A stretch of 64,000 nt of DNA from Symbiodinium natans. Its lineage: Eukaryota > Sar > Dinophyceae > Suessiales > Symbiodiniaceae. Shown here piece after piece: positions 17,711-26,879 of the stretch. The stretch's first letter is position 1. Each line of letters begins with the position of its first letter. The notes under the pieces are model-generated. The model was not told where the DNA came from, did no database searches, and saw only the letters and a program-made list of their open reading frames with translations. Location of the stretch: contig CAJNDS010000591.1 of NCBI GenBank assembly GCA_905221605.1, forward strand, positions 721,701 to 785,700. Direction: 5' to 3'. A program made the translations under genes and the position numbers.

Positions 17711-17887
17711 GTAGGCTCTTGGGACATCTTGCATTTTCCCTTATTGGGTTTAAGAGGATCATATTTAGGAATCTTTTTTCCCTTATTGGGTTTAAGAGGA
17801 TCATATTTAGGAATTTTTTCCCTTATTGGGTTTAAGAGGATTATATTTAGGAATCTTTTTGTCAGACGGTTTAAGGGGCCAACCCAG
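17711..17887 (+). mobile_element. Family G element with internal triplication, intron-like
   Basis: Begins GTAGGCTCTTGGGACATCTT and ends AAGGGGCCAACCCAG, a GT-AG pair. The core TTATTGGGTTTAAGAGGATC plus ATATTTAGGAAT is repeated three times in tandem (about 17738-17855, unit about 50 bp). Confidence 0.72.
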
Positions 17888-18087
17888 TGAAGCCCAACCC
17901 AAAAGTCCCAAATCAAACCGCAGTGGGATCCGAACCCCCCCCCCCCCTCCCGCTGGCTCCTCAACCCTCTGCGGTCCGCTCACTCACGCGCCTAGCCAAA
18001 GCGCCCAAGTTGCCTCAATTCAGGAACAGACCGCACATCATGTTATCATGTTACAATTATAGGATCTCTATGGAGATGAAGGCCTGA
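17888..18087 (+). CDS. Right exon of a two-exon model
   Basis: With the last base of 17662-17710 it reads VKPNPKVPNQTAVGSEPPPP, crosses a poly-C tract, and goes on to RSLTRLAKAPKLPQFRNRPH. Pro-rich. Stop at 18085-18087. Confidence 0.38.
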
Positions 18088-18400
18088 AGGTATATACCTT
18101 AAATCATATTATAATTCAAGATCCCCATGTAAACTAAGCTCTATTCCTCAAAAAAAGGGACTGGGCATTGGGCTTTTTGGGGTACACCGAGGTTACGTCC
18201 CGGCCGGGAGTGAGCGCGAGTTCCTGAATGTGAAGCGGCACATGTCCCTTCGAACAGGCCGTCCGAAAGACAATGAGTGAAGGAGTCCAGGGTTCGGAGT
18301 TGAGGGCTATAGGGTTTAGGGGTAACTGTGGTTTATATTGCTGAGTGCATGTGGTTGGTGTCCTTTTGGGGATACGGTATTCGACACCATAATACCTCAC

Positions 18401-18503
18401 ATAGGTAGGGGTTCCTTCATCGCGAAGCAAGCGGGCCACGTTGGGGGTGATGTCTCCGACGCGACAAGAGGAAGCAACTGCGAACTTGTGGAGCTCCGTG
18501 TCT
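18401..18503. CDS. Coding-like island, strand undecided
   Basis: On + it reads SSRSKRATLGVMSPTRQEEA. On the other strand it reads KFAVASSCRVGDITPNVARL with CCCTAG as acceptor and GTGAGG or GTATTA as donor. The + bias of the window favours +, the splice sites favour -. Confidence 0.3.
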
Positions 18504-18771
18504 AGGGTTTAGGGTTGAGGGTTTAGGGTTTAGGGTTCAACACCTTTACTGGGATTTGGATATTTTGCATACAAGGGCCCTATACGAATGTTTTTCAAAG
18601 GAGCCCTACACCCGAAACCCGAAGCCCTAAACTATATCCCTCTTGGTTTTTTTGTTTATATAAAACCCAAGAGGATATTAAAAGTAGTGTTTTTATTAAG
18701 GCTCTAAGGGGAATATAGTAAACCCAAAACCCTAAGCCCTAAACCCTAAACCCATGGCCAGGTGAAGGCAG

Positions 18772-18834
18772 GACTTCGATCGTCACCATGGACATCGACA
18801 TGCCAGTGATGCTCGACCGAGAATCTGAGCGCAG
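18772..18834 (+). CDS. Exon-like island
   Basis: AAGGCAG acceptor, then TSIVTMDIDMPVMLDRESER, ending at AG|GCCAGG. A GC donor would be needed, a type that dinoflagellates use. Confidence 0.33.
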
Positions 18835-18894
18835 GCCAGGACAAACAGATAATCACAATCACAAATGCAGAAATGTGTGTGTGTGTGCGTCTAC

Positions 18895-18965
18895 ATGTAT
18901 ATATATATATATGTATATACGTATAAATATAAATAAATAAATATCTACATATATATATATATTCA
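18895..18965. repeat. AT-rich microsatellites
   Basis: TATATATATATAT at 18898-18912 and 18947-18962 separated by ATAAATAAATA repeats. Confidence 0.9.
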
Positions 18966-19100
18966 TTTTGTATTTATTCAATTATGTCGTGGTTCAGCAG
19001 GGTTTGGCATGAATTCAGACCCTGATTATAACCCTAACGCCTCGAACATTCTGCCACCCCTTGGGCGTATCCCCAGCGCCCCTCCCCCACCCCCCACCCC

Positions 19101-19146
19101 AAACCCTAAACCCTAAACCCTAAACCCTAAACCCTAAACCCTAAAC
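19101..19146 (-). repeat. Telomeric array (CCCTAAA), 6-7 units
   Basis: Perfect tandem. 19150-19800 holds element-like fragments (TTGGTGTCCTTTTGGGG type near 18355 and 19320) and no confident gene. Confidence 0.95.
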
Positions 19147-19802
19147 GTCCAACTGGTTGGCCAAGGATGAGCTTGTCGCCATTTCCCTTCCACACCGAAC
19201 CTGGGCCCCGACATGTAAGACATGGCTCTTGGGGTCTGTATTTGAAACAGGGTTTATGTTACTGTTATGGGTGAGTGTATATAACGTTCCTTTTTTAATG
19301 TTCTTTGAGTGTATATACCTGGTGTCCTTTTGGGGGTGCAAGAAATATATATATATATATGCCCTACGTCATATTGGCATTTCCCAAAATAGCGGCGCCC
19401 CCTTTTGTACCCCAAATAGAGTAGAATCCCCTTAGGGAGACCCCGAAAAAGGGTACCCATATTGTTGGAAACTCCCATATGGTCGCTGTGTGGGGACTTT
19501 TGGGAGGCAGGGATTCTTGAATGTGAGTGAATGCATAAACTGTGGCGACAACAACATAGGGCCGACCTAAATCCTAAGCCGCGCTCTGCTCTTCGCACAT
19601 TCCAGTAGATGGCATGGGTCAGCCGACGCTTGCGGTCGGGATTTGATCTCCCTAGGTCTTACGCCCTGTTGCCTCTTTTGATATGTCAACTGCCACAGAA
19701 TACTAGTTGCTGTATAGACCCAAGCCCGAAACCCTTATCCCATAAAGGCATCCACCGCATACGGGTGTGCACATGTACCTTTGGGGGCTTCCACTCCAAT
19801 CT

Positions 19803-19908
19803 CTCAAGCAAAGGCAAAGCTCAAGTCCTTGCGCTTTGTCGGCCAGGCGCCCGATGCCCCACCCATTGTGGGAAGGCTTTTTGGTCTTCAGGCGTTCAAA
19901 GTTCAAAG
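19803..19908 (+). CDS. Exon-like island with donor
   Basis: Reads QAKAKLKSLRFVGQAPDAPP then IVGRLFGLQAFKVQ, ending CAAAG|GTCTGT. Several AAG acceptors at the left. Balanced composition. Confidence 0.42.
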
Positions 19909-20219
19909 GTCTGTGGGTAGTTCTCTAAATTAGGGTCACCTTTTTCGGAGTAGCCAGTCCCCAAAATTGGGCTTAAGGTTTCTTCGGGGTGCCGACATGG
20001 AAGCTTTGCTTTTTGAAGCTTAGTCTGGCAAGTAAGCCCACGGCTCCTCCCTCGGGGAGGGGCGAAGGATCCCCCAGAACTCCCAAAAAGCTTCTTTTCC
20101 TAAAGCTTAGGGTAGAAGCCTCTCAAAGCCCACCCGCAAGAAAGCAAACCCAAGATCCTAAACCCTCAGTCCAAAGCCCTAGGCCCTAAACCCTAAACCC
20201 TAAACCTGCCCTCCTTTAG

Positions 20220-20303
20220 GATGAGTATGCCCGTTTCGTGACGGACCTTTCGGGCCGCCTGGATGCTGAGTCGCAAGAAGCTTCTTTTGTTATTTTAGAG
20301 TAG
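20220..20303 (+). CDS. Exon-like island
   Basis: CTCCTTTAG acceptor, then DEYARFVTDLSGRLDAESQE and ASFVILE to TAG just before a telomeric array. Confidence 0.45.
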   Translation, partial: DEYARFVTDLSGRLDAESQEASFVILE

Positions 20304-20404
20304 TAGGGTTTAGGGTTTCGGGTTTAGGGTTTAGGGTTGAGGTTTAGGGTTTAGGGTTTAGGGTTTTGGGTTTTGGGTTTTGGGTTTTGGGTTTTGGGTT
20401 TTGG
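20303..20404 (+). repeat. Telomeric array, TTTAGGG then TTTTGGG block
   Basis: Six consecutive TTTTGGG units end the array. Confidence 0.96.
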
Positions 20405-20411
20405 GCCGCAG

Positions 20412-20446
20412 TGGAGCCTTACCCCTACACTAGGTAGCTGCTTGGA
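20412..20446 (+). CDS. Left exon of an ITS-intron gene model
   Basis: GGGCCGCAG acceptor, then WSLTPTLGSCLE up to the donor GTATGT at 20447. Joins in frame to 20616. Confidence 0.42.
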
Positions 20447-20635
20447 GTATGTGTTGATTGGCCCTACCTTGGGGACGAGCTGAGCCCTAACATTGGGGTC
20501 ATATACCCCATACTACTCTAACTCCTATTAATAAGGTACATGAACCCTAAACCCTAAACCCTAAACCTAAACCCTAAACCCTAAACCCTAAACAGGGGTT
20601 CATGTCGTGCCGAAGGTATGTGTTGATTGGCCCTA
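20447..20635 (+). repeat. Intron-like segment between 20-bp direct repeats
   Basis: GTATGTGTTGATTGGCCCTA occurs at 20447-20466 and 20616-20635, identical. The first copy gives a GTATGT donor and the second is preceded by GAAG. Between them: unique sequence and a CCCTAAA array at about 20536-20594. Confidence 0.88.
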
Positions 20636-20703
20636 TTGCCTATTATGTTGAAGCTTCGGCTTCCTTAATGGCTTTGGTGTGGTTGAAAGACGTATCCCGA
20701 TAG
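20616..20703 (+). CDS. Right exon of an ITS-intron gene model
   Basis: Reads YVLIGPIAYYVEASASLMAL then VWLKDVSR and TAG. Splicing 20447-20615 removes one repeat copy and the telomeric repeats and leaves SCLEYVLIGPIAYYVE uninterrupted. Confidence 0.45.
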
Positions 20704-20912
20704 AACACGTGAGCTCCCACCTGAGCCAGCACCCCACGTTGGACTGCCTAGGGTTTAGGTTTCCCATACCAAGGGAAGGCAGCCTCCGGCAGGGTGCCTG
20801 CGGTAATGTGAGATTGAGTTTTAGGGTTTAGGGTTTAGGGTTTAGGGCTTAGGGCTTAGGGTGTTTGGATCTGAGTTTAGTGGGCGGTTTGATGTTGGAT
20901 CCAAGTTACAAG

Positions 20913-21003
20913 GTCTGGCAGGCTTGTGGTTGACCCTGCTGCGCTGCAAGCTGAGGCAGATGCTGGCATCTTCCACTTGGTGTCTGGGCAGTCTCTGCGT
21001 TAG
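20913..21003 (+). CDS. Exon-like island with stop
   Basis: After TTACAAG the frame reads SGRLVVDPAALQAEADAGIF then HLVSGQSLR and TAG. Another frame here is open too (LWLTLLRCKLRQMLASSTWC). Confidence 0.38.
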
Positions 21004-21004
21004 G

Positions 21005-21095
21005 TTTGGGGTTTAGGGTTTAGGGTTTAGGGTTTAGGGTTTAGGGTCTAAACCCTACACCCTAAACCCTAAACCCTAAACCCTAAACCCTAAAC
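21005..21095. repeat. Head-to-head telomeric arrays
   Basis: Six TTTAGGG units, GGGTCTAAACCC join, then six CCCTAAA units. Confidence 0.95.
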
Positions 21096-21173
21096 CCGAA
21101 CTTGCAGTCACTTAGGGGACCTGCCGTTGCTCCCACAATCCCTACACAAACCTTAATCTCGGTCTCCTGGTAG

Positions 21174-21230
21174 GTCGTTGACGGCGACTACACGCTGAGA
21201 TACTGGGATGCCCGGCTGGTTCGTCATGGC
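21174..21230 (+). CDS. Exon-like island with both splice sites
   Basis: CTGGTAG acceptor, VVDGDYTLRYWDARLVRHG, then donor GTAGTG. Nineteen codons exactly. Confidence 0.45.
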
Positions 21231-21415
21231 GTAGTGTTTAGGGGTTAGGGTTTAGGGGTTAGAAAGCCGCGTTTCATTTCTTATTCTTTCCTGAAACCCC
21301 CTCCCCCCTCCAAACTCTAAAACCAGAAGTTCCGAAAAACCCAAGTGCTGAAGCCGTTGAAAGCCCAAGCTCCATGAACCTTACACCCTGTTTTCCCAGC
21401 TTGCCGGGAACGCAA

Positions 21416-21530
21416 TATTGGGTAGTTCTCTGAATTACAGTTAATTTTGGGGTACTTCTTATAAAAATGCCGTACGATACATAAGACCCCAAAAGGGATC
21501 CCCCAATTTTGAGAGCTACCTTGTTAAAGA
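21416..21530. mobile_element. Family S element, copy 1
   Basis: GGGTAGTTCTCTGAATTACA at the left, CCAATTTTGAGAGCTACC at the right, inverted ends. Related sequence at 19918-19975 and 61504-61612. Confidence 0.65.
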
Positions 21531-21845
21531 GCAGGGGCAACCAGACATCAGAAAGAACAAAGTGGCCTAAAAGGCAACATCGAGCTGGCACAGCCAGGAT
21601 TCTTGCATCAGGGTTTCGAAGGGCTCTGGATTCCAGGCTGTAGAGAGTTGGGTGTCAGAGAGCCCTAGGGTTTAGGGTTTAGGGTTTATAGGGGCTAGGG
21701 GCTAGGGGTTAGGGGTTTAGGGTTCTCGGTTGAAGGGTCCAAGAGTTGGATGTCGCAAGGGTGGAATCCGCGAACTGTCAGCCCAGGAGGCCGTGCACGC
21801 GCCTCTCCGTGAGGAGAACTACCTGACTCTTGGCACGGCTTCGTG

Positions 21846-22119
21846 AATTCGCCAATAGCTGAACTTTATGTTTCTTGGGTGTCCTTAGGGTTTCCTTATG
21901 TAGTAAGAGGAACAACGTTTAGCTTCGGGAGTCATACGATTTGCTTACTTCGCCAACAGATGAACTTTATGTTTTTTGGGTTTCCTTATTTAGTAAGAAT
22001 ACATTTTCATTTTTTTGGGGCTTCTCAAGTACATAGCAGCAAAGGTACTCACTTAGCCAATGGCTGAACTTGAAACTTGTTGGCTTTCCTTATTTCGTAA
22101 GAATAAAAAACGTTAACCG
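21846..22119 (+). mobile_element. Family D element, three copies in tandem
   Basis: Three copies of a roughly 70-bp unit at 21846, 21946 and 22052: CGCCAACAGATGAACTTTAT, then GGGTTTCCTTATTTAGTAAG and AATAC. Copies with AAAGTTTAAC ends at 32760, 36566, 38290 and 58525. Confidence 0.8.
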
Positions 22120-22127
22120 CGTTTTGA

Positions 22128-22165
22128 CTGTTAGTATAAGGGGGATCACCCCAAGTCTTAAGGAC
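22128..22165. mobile_element. Family B fragment
   Basis: GACTGTTAGTATAAGGGGGA then TCACCCCAAG: right arm only. Confidence 0.6.
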
Positions 22166-22492
22166 AATTTCATGGGCCCTTGAGTTTTATAAGGAGCGTT
22201 CAAGGCCTGGGTGTGTGGTTTTGGGGGTTCTCTATAAGATTAGTTACATGGGGCCTGAATATGGTCTCTTACCTGAGCACCCTCTGCCACGTGCGAGCGC
22301 GAGAACCGAAACACTCCGTAAACCCCAAGCCTTGTAAACCCTAAGTCCCAAACTCACCTTCAAACCACTCTAAGCACGTGGTCATTCCCCAAAATAGGGG
22401 TTGCCCTCATATACCCCAACTACTATACTACTGATTAGGAAACCCCAAAAAAGGGCGCCCTAAACCCCAAACCCTAAACCCTACATCTTTGC

Positions 22493-22663
22493 ATGCGACG
22501 GTGTTTTGCTTCAGACTTGCAGAGAAATGTGTCCGATGATGAGAATGCTGAGCGACAGAAGGTAGTGATAGAAATGTCTGAATGTCCTGAGCCGTGGTTG
22601 GAGAGAGTGAAGGCTGAGATGGCGGCTTCTGAGGTCGCCATGCAGCTTGATGCTCCAGCATGA
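22493..22663 (+). CDS. Exon-like island or short gene, 56 codons
   Basis: ATG eight bases after a telomeric array. Reads MRRCFASDLQRNVSDDENAE, then later EPWLERVKAEMAASEVAMQL and DAPA to TGA. Acidic, helix-like. CTTGCAG at 22522 could instead be an acceptor. A strong donor-like GTAAGTGG lies 8 bp past the stop. Confidence 0.5.
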   Translation: MRRCFASDLQRNVSDDENAERQKVVIEMSECPEPWLERVKAEMAASEVAMQLDAPA

Positions 22664-22803
22664 CATGGCTTGTAAGTGGCCTGCTGATCAGAGTGGGTGG
22701 TTGGCTGCCTCACGTAGTGGGACCTTGGGATGCAGCGGCAGAGAGAGAGAGAGAAACCCTGAACCCTGAACCCTAAACCCTAAACCCTAAACCCCACTTC
22801 GAG

Positions 22804-22894
22804 GACCAAGCTCGGCCTTTCTCTGCGAGACCTTGAGGACGCCGCGGTGCTCCAGCGACGCCTGGCCTCGGCTTTTTTAGAGCTTTGGGGCTTA
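22804..22894 (+). CDS. Exon-like island
   Basis: Reads TKLGLSLRDLEDAAVLQRRL then ASAFLELWGL into the array. Amphipathic helix pattern. Confidence 0.42.
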
Positions 22895-22944
22895 GGGTTT
22901 AGGGTTTAGGGTTTAGGGTTTAGGGTTTAGGGTTTAGGGTTTAG
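22889..22944 (+). repeat. Telomeric array (TTTAGGG), 8 units
   Basis: Perfect tandem. Confidence 0.96.
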
Positions 22945-22995
22945 TAGCTTTAGGGCCTTTGGGTTGATTTTGGGATTTTTTGGGTGGCTCACAAG

Positions 22996-23109
22996 ACTAC
23001 TACTTGCTTAAGAACCCAGAAAAAATAGAAATGTTCTTCCTTATTAAGGTTACTATAGGGATTATTGTTTTTTGTTCCATGCTTTTGGGGTGTTCAAGCA
23101 AACAGTAGA
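22996..23109. mobile_element. Family C element, copy 1
   Basis: ACTACTACTTGCTTAAGAAC at the left, TGTTCAAGCAAACAGTAG at the right, inverted. Interior TTCTTCCTTATTAAGGTTAC. Confidence 0.82.
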
Positions 23110-23311
23110 AGAGGGGTTCCCTTCAACCCCAACGCCGAGATGACTGCTTTCCAAGCTGTCGGCTTGCACCCTAAACCTTGAACCCTAAACCTTGAACCCT
23201 AAAAGTGGCTACCTACAGCACAGCTTGCAGGTGAGACAGTCTCTTGTATCTTTCACAATAGCAAGCACTCCCCCCCCCCCCCACCCCCAATACTAGAACC
23301 CTTTTTACGTC

Positions 23312-23443
23312 CTTCGATTGCTTAACATTGCCGAAGCGAAGTTGTTGCCAAGGTTTTTCCATTTTCGCGGCTCGCCTGATTTCATTGTTGGACTCAGGAC
23401 GCAGCATGTTTCAGCAAGACGTTTGGGGGAGACTGCATTTGAC
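23312..23443. CDS. Coding-like island, frame and strand undecided
   Basis: Two + frames (IAEAKLLPRFFHFRGSPDFI and RSCCQGFSIFAARLISLLDS) and two - frames (LRPESNNEIRRAAKMEKPWQ and others) are all open. It ends where a family I element starts. Confidence 0.3.
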
Positions 23444-23540
23444 CTAGTAGTAGGGTAGGTAACCTTTAACCTTTTTGGGGTAATATAATCCCCATAAAAT
23501 CCCAAAGGTTAACCTTTCGTTCCGCCAGGTTACTGGACAA
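23439..23540. mobile_element. Family I element, copy 1, 102 bp
   Basis: TTGACCTAGTAGTAGGGTAG and TAACCTTTAACC at the left, CCAGGTTACTGGACAA at the right. Copy 2 at 27215-27316 has the same length. Confidence 0.82.
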
Positions 23541-23897
23541 CGAAGTTGACTTGAGGAGGCTTCTGTAAGGTGGACAGAGCTGAGCCAGGGTGTCGGTGCC
23601 CTAAATGCCCTAAATGCCCCGAAGTCATGGCCGCCACCCAAATCCCACTTTACCGAAGCAGAGACCCACCTTCAATCTGAAGAACCCCTGCTTTAAACCC
23701 CTAAGCCCTAAGCCCTAAACCCCAAATTCGGCACCCCCCCGCCCCCCTCCCCCCCCGCCGCCCCATGGTGCTTGGCAGACCTTCTGAGGCACCGTTGGAA
23801 CAGCGCCATAAGGTTGTGGAGCTCCTTGGGTTGCAGGAAGATGCCCCAAAAAGGGTTTCGGGTTTAGGGTTTCGGGCTTAGGGCTTAGGGTTTAGGG

Positions 23898-23975
23898 CGA
23901 GGACCCAGAGTATGCCCTTAGAATCCCTTTTAAAAAAAGGGTACCATTTTGCTCCTAGGTGACTCCTGGGTAGCC
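23898..23975. mobile_element. Family A' element, copy 3, shortened
   Basis: GAGGACCCAGAGTATGCCCT and CTAGGTGACTCCTGGGTAG. Interior shortened compared with 7741. Confidence 0.6.
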
Positions 23976-24054
23976 CTAAACCCTATATCTCTAAGCAGCC
24001 CCTAAGAAAACCCTAAATAACCCTAAGGTCCCTTGTATTGAGGTTTTGTTACAG

Positions 24055-24149
24055 GAAACTCCTGGGCTGTTGTGCGCCAATGGTTTCTGAAGGGCATCCG
24101 CGCCGAGGGGTTCTTGGGCGATCGGTCCTGGGAGCTTGGCTTCCGGCCC
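24055..24149 (+). CDS. Exon-like island with strong acceptor
   Basis: GAGGTTTTGTTACAG then NSWAVVRQWFLKGIRAEGFL and GDRSWELGFRP, running into a CCCTAAA array. Single clear frame; one of the best islands. Confidence 0.5.
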
Positions 24150-24228
24150 CTAAACCCTAAACCCTAAACCCTAAACCCTAAACCCTAAACCCTAAACCCT
24201 AAACCCTAAACCCTAACCCTAAACCCTA
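24150..24228 (-). repeat. Telomeric array (CCCTAAA), 11 units
   Basis: Nearly perfect tandem. Confidence 0.97.
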
Positions 24229-24717
24229 GCTCCGCTTCTGAAGATGGGTTGGGGGTTGAGGTTTTGGGGTTTTGGGGTTTGGGGTTTAGGGTTAACTAGG
24301 GTTTAGGGTCCTCTAAAGTCTCTAAAGTAGTGTCCTTTCCTTGCTAAGGGTACGGTATTCTATAGGTGACCAAAGTAAGGGACCCGAATTTAGAGAATTG
24401 CCCAGGTTCATTCGGAGGGTGTGTTTGTGTGTGTGTGTACGGATGCGCTTGAAGAACGATGGGGGGTGGGGGTTGAGCAGCACGCTCTACGAAACCCGGT
24501 GGGCGCCTAGGCCCTTGGCGAAACCCACAAAGTAGACAAAACCAAATAAGCCCTAAACCCTAAACCATAAACCCCAAACCCTAAACCCTAAACCCTAAAC
24601 CCTAAACCCTAAACCTTATAGGGAAGACTCTGGGAGACTTTCTTCCTCCAGGCTGCTGGGAAATCAGATGCCGCCGTTGGGTAGCCGACGCTGGGATGTC
24701 TTAAGTGTTTTCGGATT

Positions 24718-24824
24718 TGGGGTTTAGGGTTTAGTTTAGGGTTTAGGGTTTAGGGTTTAGGGTTTAGGGTTTAGGGTTTAGGGTTTAGGGTTTAGGGTTT
24801 AGGGTTTAGGGTTTAGGGTTTAGG
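24718..24824 (+). repeat. Telomeric array (TTTAGGG), 15 units
   Basis: Nearly perfect tandem. 24825-25180 is AT-richer, with a weak family F match (ACCCATGAACCTACAAGTGG) and no gene. Confidence 0.97.
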
Positions 24825-25179
24825 GGGTTATAGTGGTAAGGTATACTCCCGAACGAAGGAAGGCACTGTTTCATTATGGTTCTAAGGGGAGTGCTGGTAT
24901 TCAGGTTGGCACTCCCTTGACCTACCCATGAACCTACAAGTGGGGTATCTTAAGTGGTACTTGGAGAGTGCACTTACTCACAGGGTACGATAGTCTACGG
25001 CGCAATATCACGGTTCCAATAGTTCTAAAAAGACACTCGGCTGAGTAGGATACCAGTCTAGATATGGTCCTGTACTTTGTTTCAAAAATGCTTTCCAGAC
25101 GACCTGACGACATCTGGGGCAACCATCAAGCACTGAGACTTGCCTAGTGCAACGCGTGGAATACTTTCTGTTTCCCCTT

Positions 25180-25181
<2 letters not shown>

Positions 25182-25214
<33 letters not shown>
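25182..25214. repeat. Poly-C tract, 33 bases
   Basis: The longest homopolymer in the window, followed by GCAG. Length is likely unreliable in any assembly. Confidence 0.9.
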
Positions 25215-25215
<1 letters not shown>

Positions 25216-25443
25216 CAGTTCATATTCCATAAATCCCATATCCTTATAAACCCTGAAAGCCCCGTAAACTCCGTAACGCCTCTATGCGCATGAAAACGCT
25301 GTGAGCCCTACAACCCCTCAAGCCCTCTAAGCCCTACAACCCCATAAACCTTGTAAGCCTATACACCCAACAAAACCCATAAGCCCCATACACCCCATAC
25401 AACCTATAAACCCCACAAACCCTATAAACCCTTATATATCGTA

Positions 25444-25556
25444 CTCATTAACCAAGTATACTTGTACGTAGAACCCACTTATAAGCCCCTTAAGTGCTCT
25501 AATATGGTTATAAGTACCGTTCTAATTTGATAAAAAGTACCATGAACCTCCAAGTA
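25444..25556. mobile_element. Family F element, copy 2
   Basis: Shares CCCACTTATAAGCCCCTTAA and ends GTACCATGAACCTCCAAGTA. The left arm is worn. Confidence 0.75.
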
Positions 25557-25649
25557 GCACCTGAGGAGCACGGATCAAGCCCCACGTGCCGGCATCATTC
25601 TTGCCCTTCGCCCTTGCCTGCTTGCCTGCTTGCCCCTAAGTACCCGAGA

Positions 25650-25766
25650 CCCTAAACCCTAAACCCTAAACCCTAAACCCTAAACCCTAAACCCTAAACC
25701 CTAAACCCTAAACCCTAAACCCTAAACCCTAAACCCTAAACCCTAAACCCTAAACCCTAAACCCCA
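25650..25766 (-). repeat. Telomeric array (CCCTAAA), about 16 units
   Basis: Perfect tandem ending in CCCCAAA. Confidence 0.97.
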
Positions 25767-25799
25767 AACCAAACAGTCGGTAAGTCCAGCTCCCAATAA

Positions 25800-25923
25800 C
25801 CTGGGCTGAAGCCCCGAAAGGCCGTCCCCCCTAAAGTGACAGGAGCTGACCGTGGAGCTATGCCCATTGAGCGACGCCCTTCGGCTCCTACTGAGCACAG
25901 GAGAGAAATCCCTAAACTACCCT
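25800..25923 (+). CDS. Exon-like island with stop
   Basis: Reads PGLKPRKAVPPKVTGADRGA then MPIERRPSAPTEHRREIPKL and TAA from the next array. Basic and Pro-rich. Confidence 0.42.
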
Positions 25924-26037
25924 AAACCACCCTAAACCCTAAACCCTAAACCCCCGCGAAGGCGGCCGGCAGGACATGGCCTAAACCTAGACACCCCACG
26001 GAGGCTGTGGGCCTACGAGGCCCAAAAGCCTCTTCGA

Positions 26038-26270
26038 AGCCCAGTGGTGCCCTTTGCCTTTTCTTTTGGTCATGGGTTCCTTTATAAAGTAACCAACCCA
26101 AAACAAGACGCCCTTGTCTTATATGGGTTCGTGGCCTCTTTAAGTAGGTTTTCTGTTTTGTAAGGGGGTTCTTATTAGGGTATCTAGGGGTCTACATTAA
26201 GGTAGAAGGGTAACAGATAAAGAGGCCACCGGCCTTTATAACCCTTGTCATCATATGGTTATTGGGCTAC
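26038..26270 (+). mobile_element. Family A element with a second element inside
   Basis: Ends CCAGTGGTGCCCTTT and GTTATTGGGCTAC. The interior is split at about 26128-26236 by a palindromic insert (GTGGCCTCTTTA against TAAAGAGGCCAC). CCCTTGTC...ATATGG occurs on both sides of the insert. Confidence 0.65.
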
Positions 26271-26309
26271 TAAGTTTGACTTACCCTGCACTTCCAGGGC
26301 CTTATCTCG

Positions 26310-26395
26310 GTAGGCACTTGGGACATTTTATATGGTCTCGTATTGGGGTTTAAGAGGATAATATTCAGGAATGTTTTTCAGGGGGGCCATCCTAG
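26310..26395 (+). mobile_element. Family G element, copy 2, intron-like
   Basis: Begins GTAGGCACTTGGGACATTTT, contains GGTTTAAGAGGATAATATTC, ends GGGGGGCCATCCTAG. GT-AG ends. Confidence 0.75.
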
Positions 26396-26879
26396 CAATG
26401 GTTCAGTTGCCTAGGACCCTTATATAAGGGTCCCTGGAAGTGTTTCCGGTGCTTTTGTCGCCCCCGCTTGCTTGAGCTTGGGGCGTAGAGGGAAACATCA
26501 AGGAGCCCATGTTGCATGACGTTGTTTTTTGTGGGGCTTTAGGGGGTTTAGGGTTTAGGGTTTAGGGTTTAGGGGTGCTTGTGTCAGTGATATTGCCCTG
26601 CCGTGCTGTCTTCGGCCGGCTAGACGGGGGCCAACCCCACCCTTGGCAATGCGGATCCTCGGATAACACGGCCGCCATGCATGTAGGTGTGGGCACTTGG
26701 GCGCTGACTTCGGAACTGTTGCAAACTTATCTTGTGTTCGAGGAACTCCTTCAGTTGCTAATTAACCCTGATTTCGGATGAGGGTGCCCGGCAGCACCTC
26801 TGCTTCCCATTTTAAAAGGGCAGCTTCTCTCGCCCCCACTCCCCCTCTAAACCCTAAAGTCTAAACCCTAAACCCTTGG

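Noticed and set aside
17692-17964. 90-codon - strand frame with KGKKIPKYDPLKPN repeats
   Set aside because: It is the antisense of the triplicated family G core and has its period.
18396-18501. Firm - strand exon with telomeric CCCTAG acceptor
   Set aside because: The same bases are also open on +, the strand of the other genes, so it is listed only as undecided.
21274-21591. 105-codon - strand frame
   Set aside because: Most of it is a family S element; open frames through elements recur by chance.
26575-26781. Possible copia-type RNase H remnant (CGSSDNTAAMHVGVGTW)
   Set aside because: DNTAA is suggestive, but the flanking conserved residues are not recognisable and no other retrotransposon domain is nearby. 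Kept only as an open frame.
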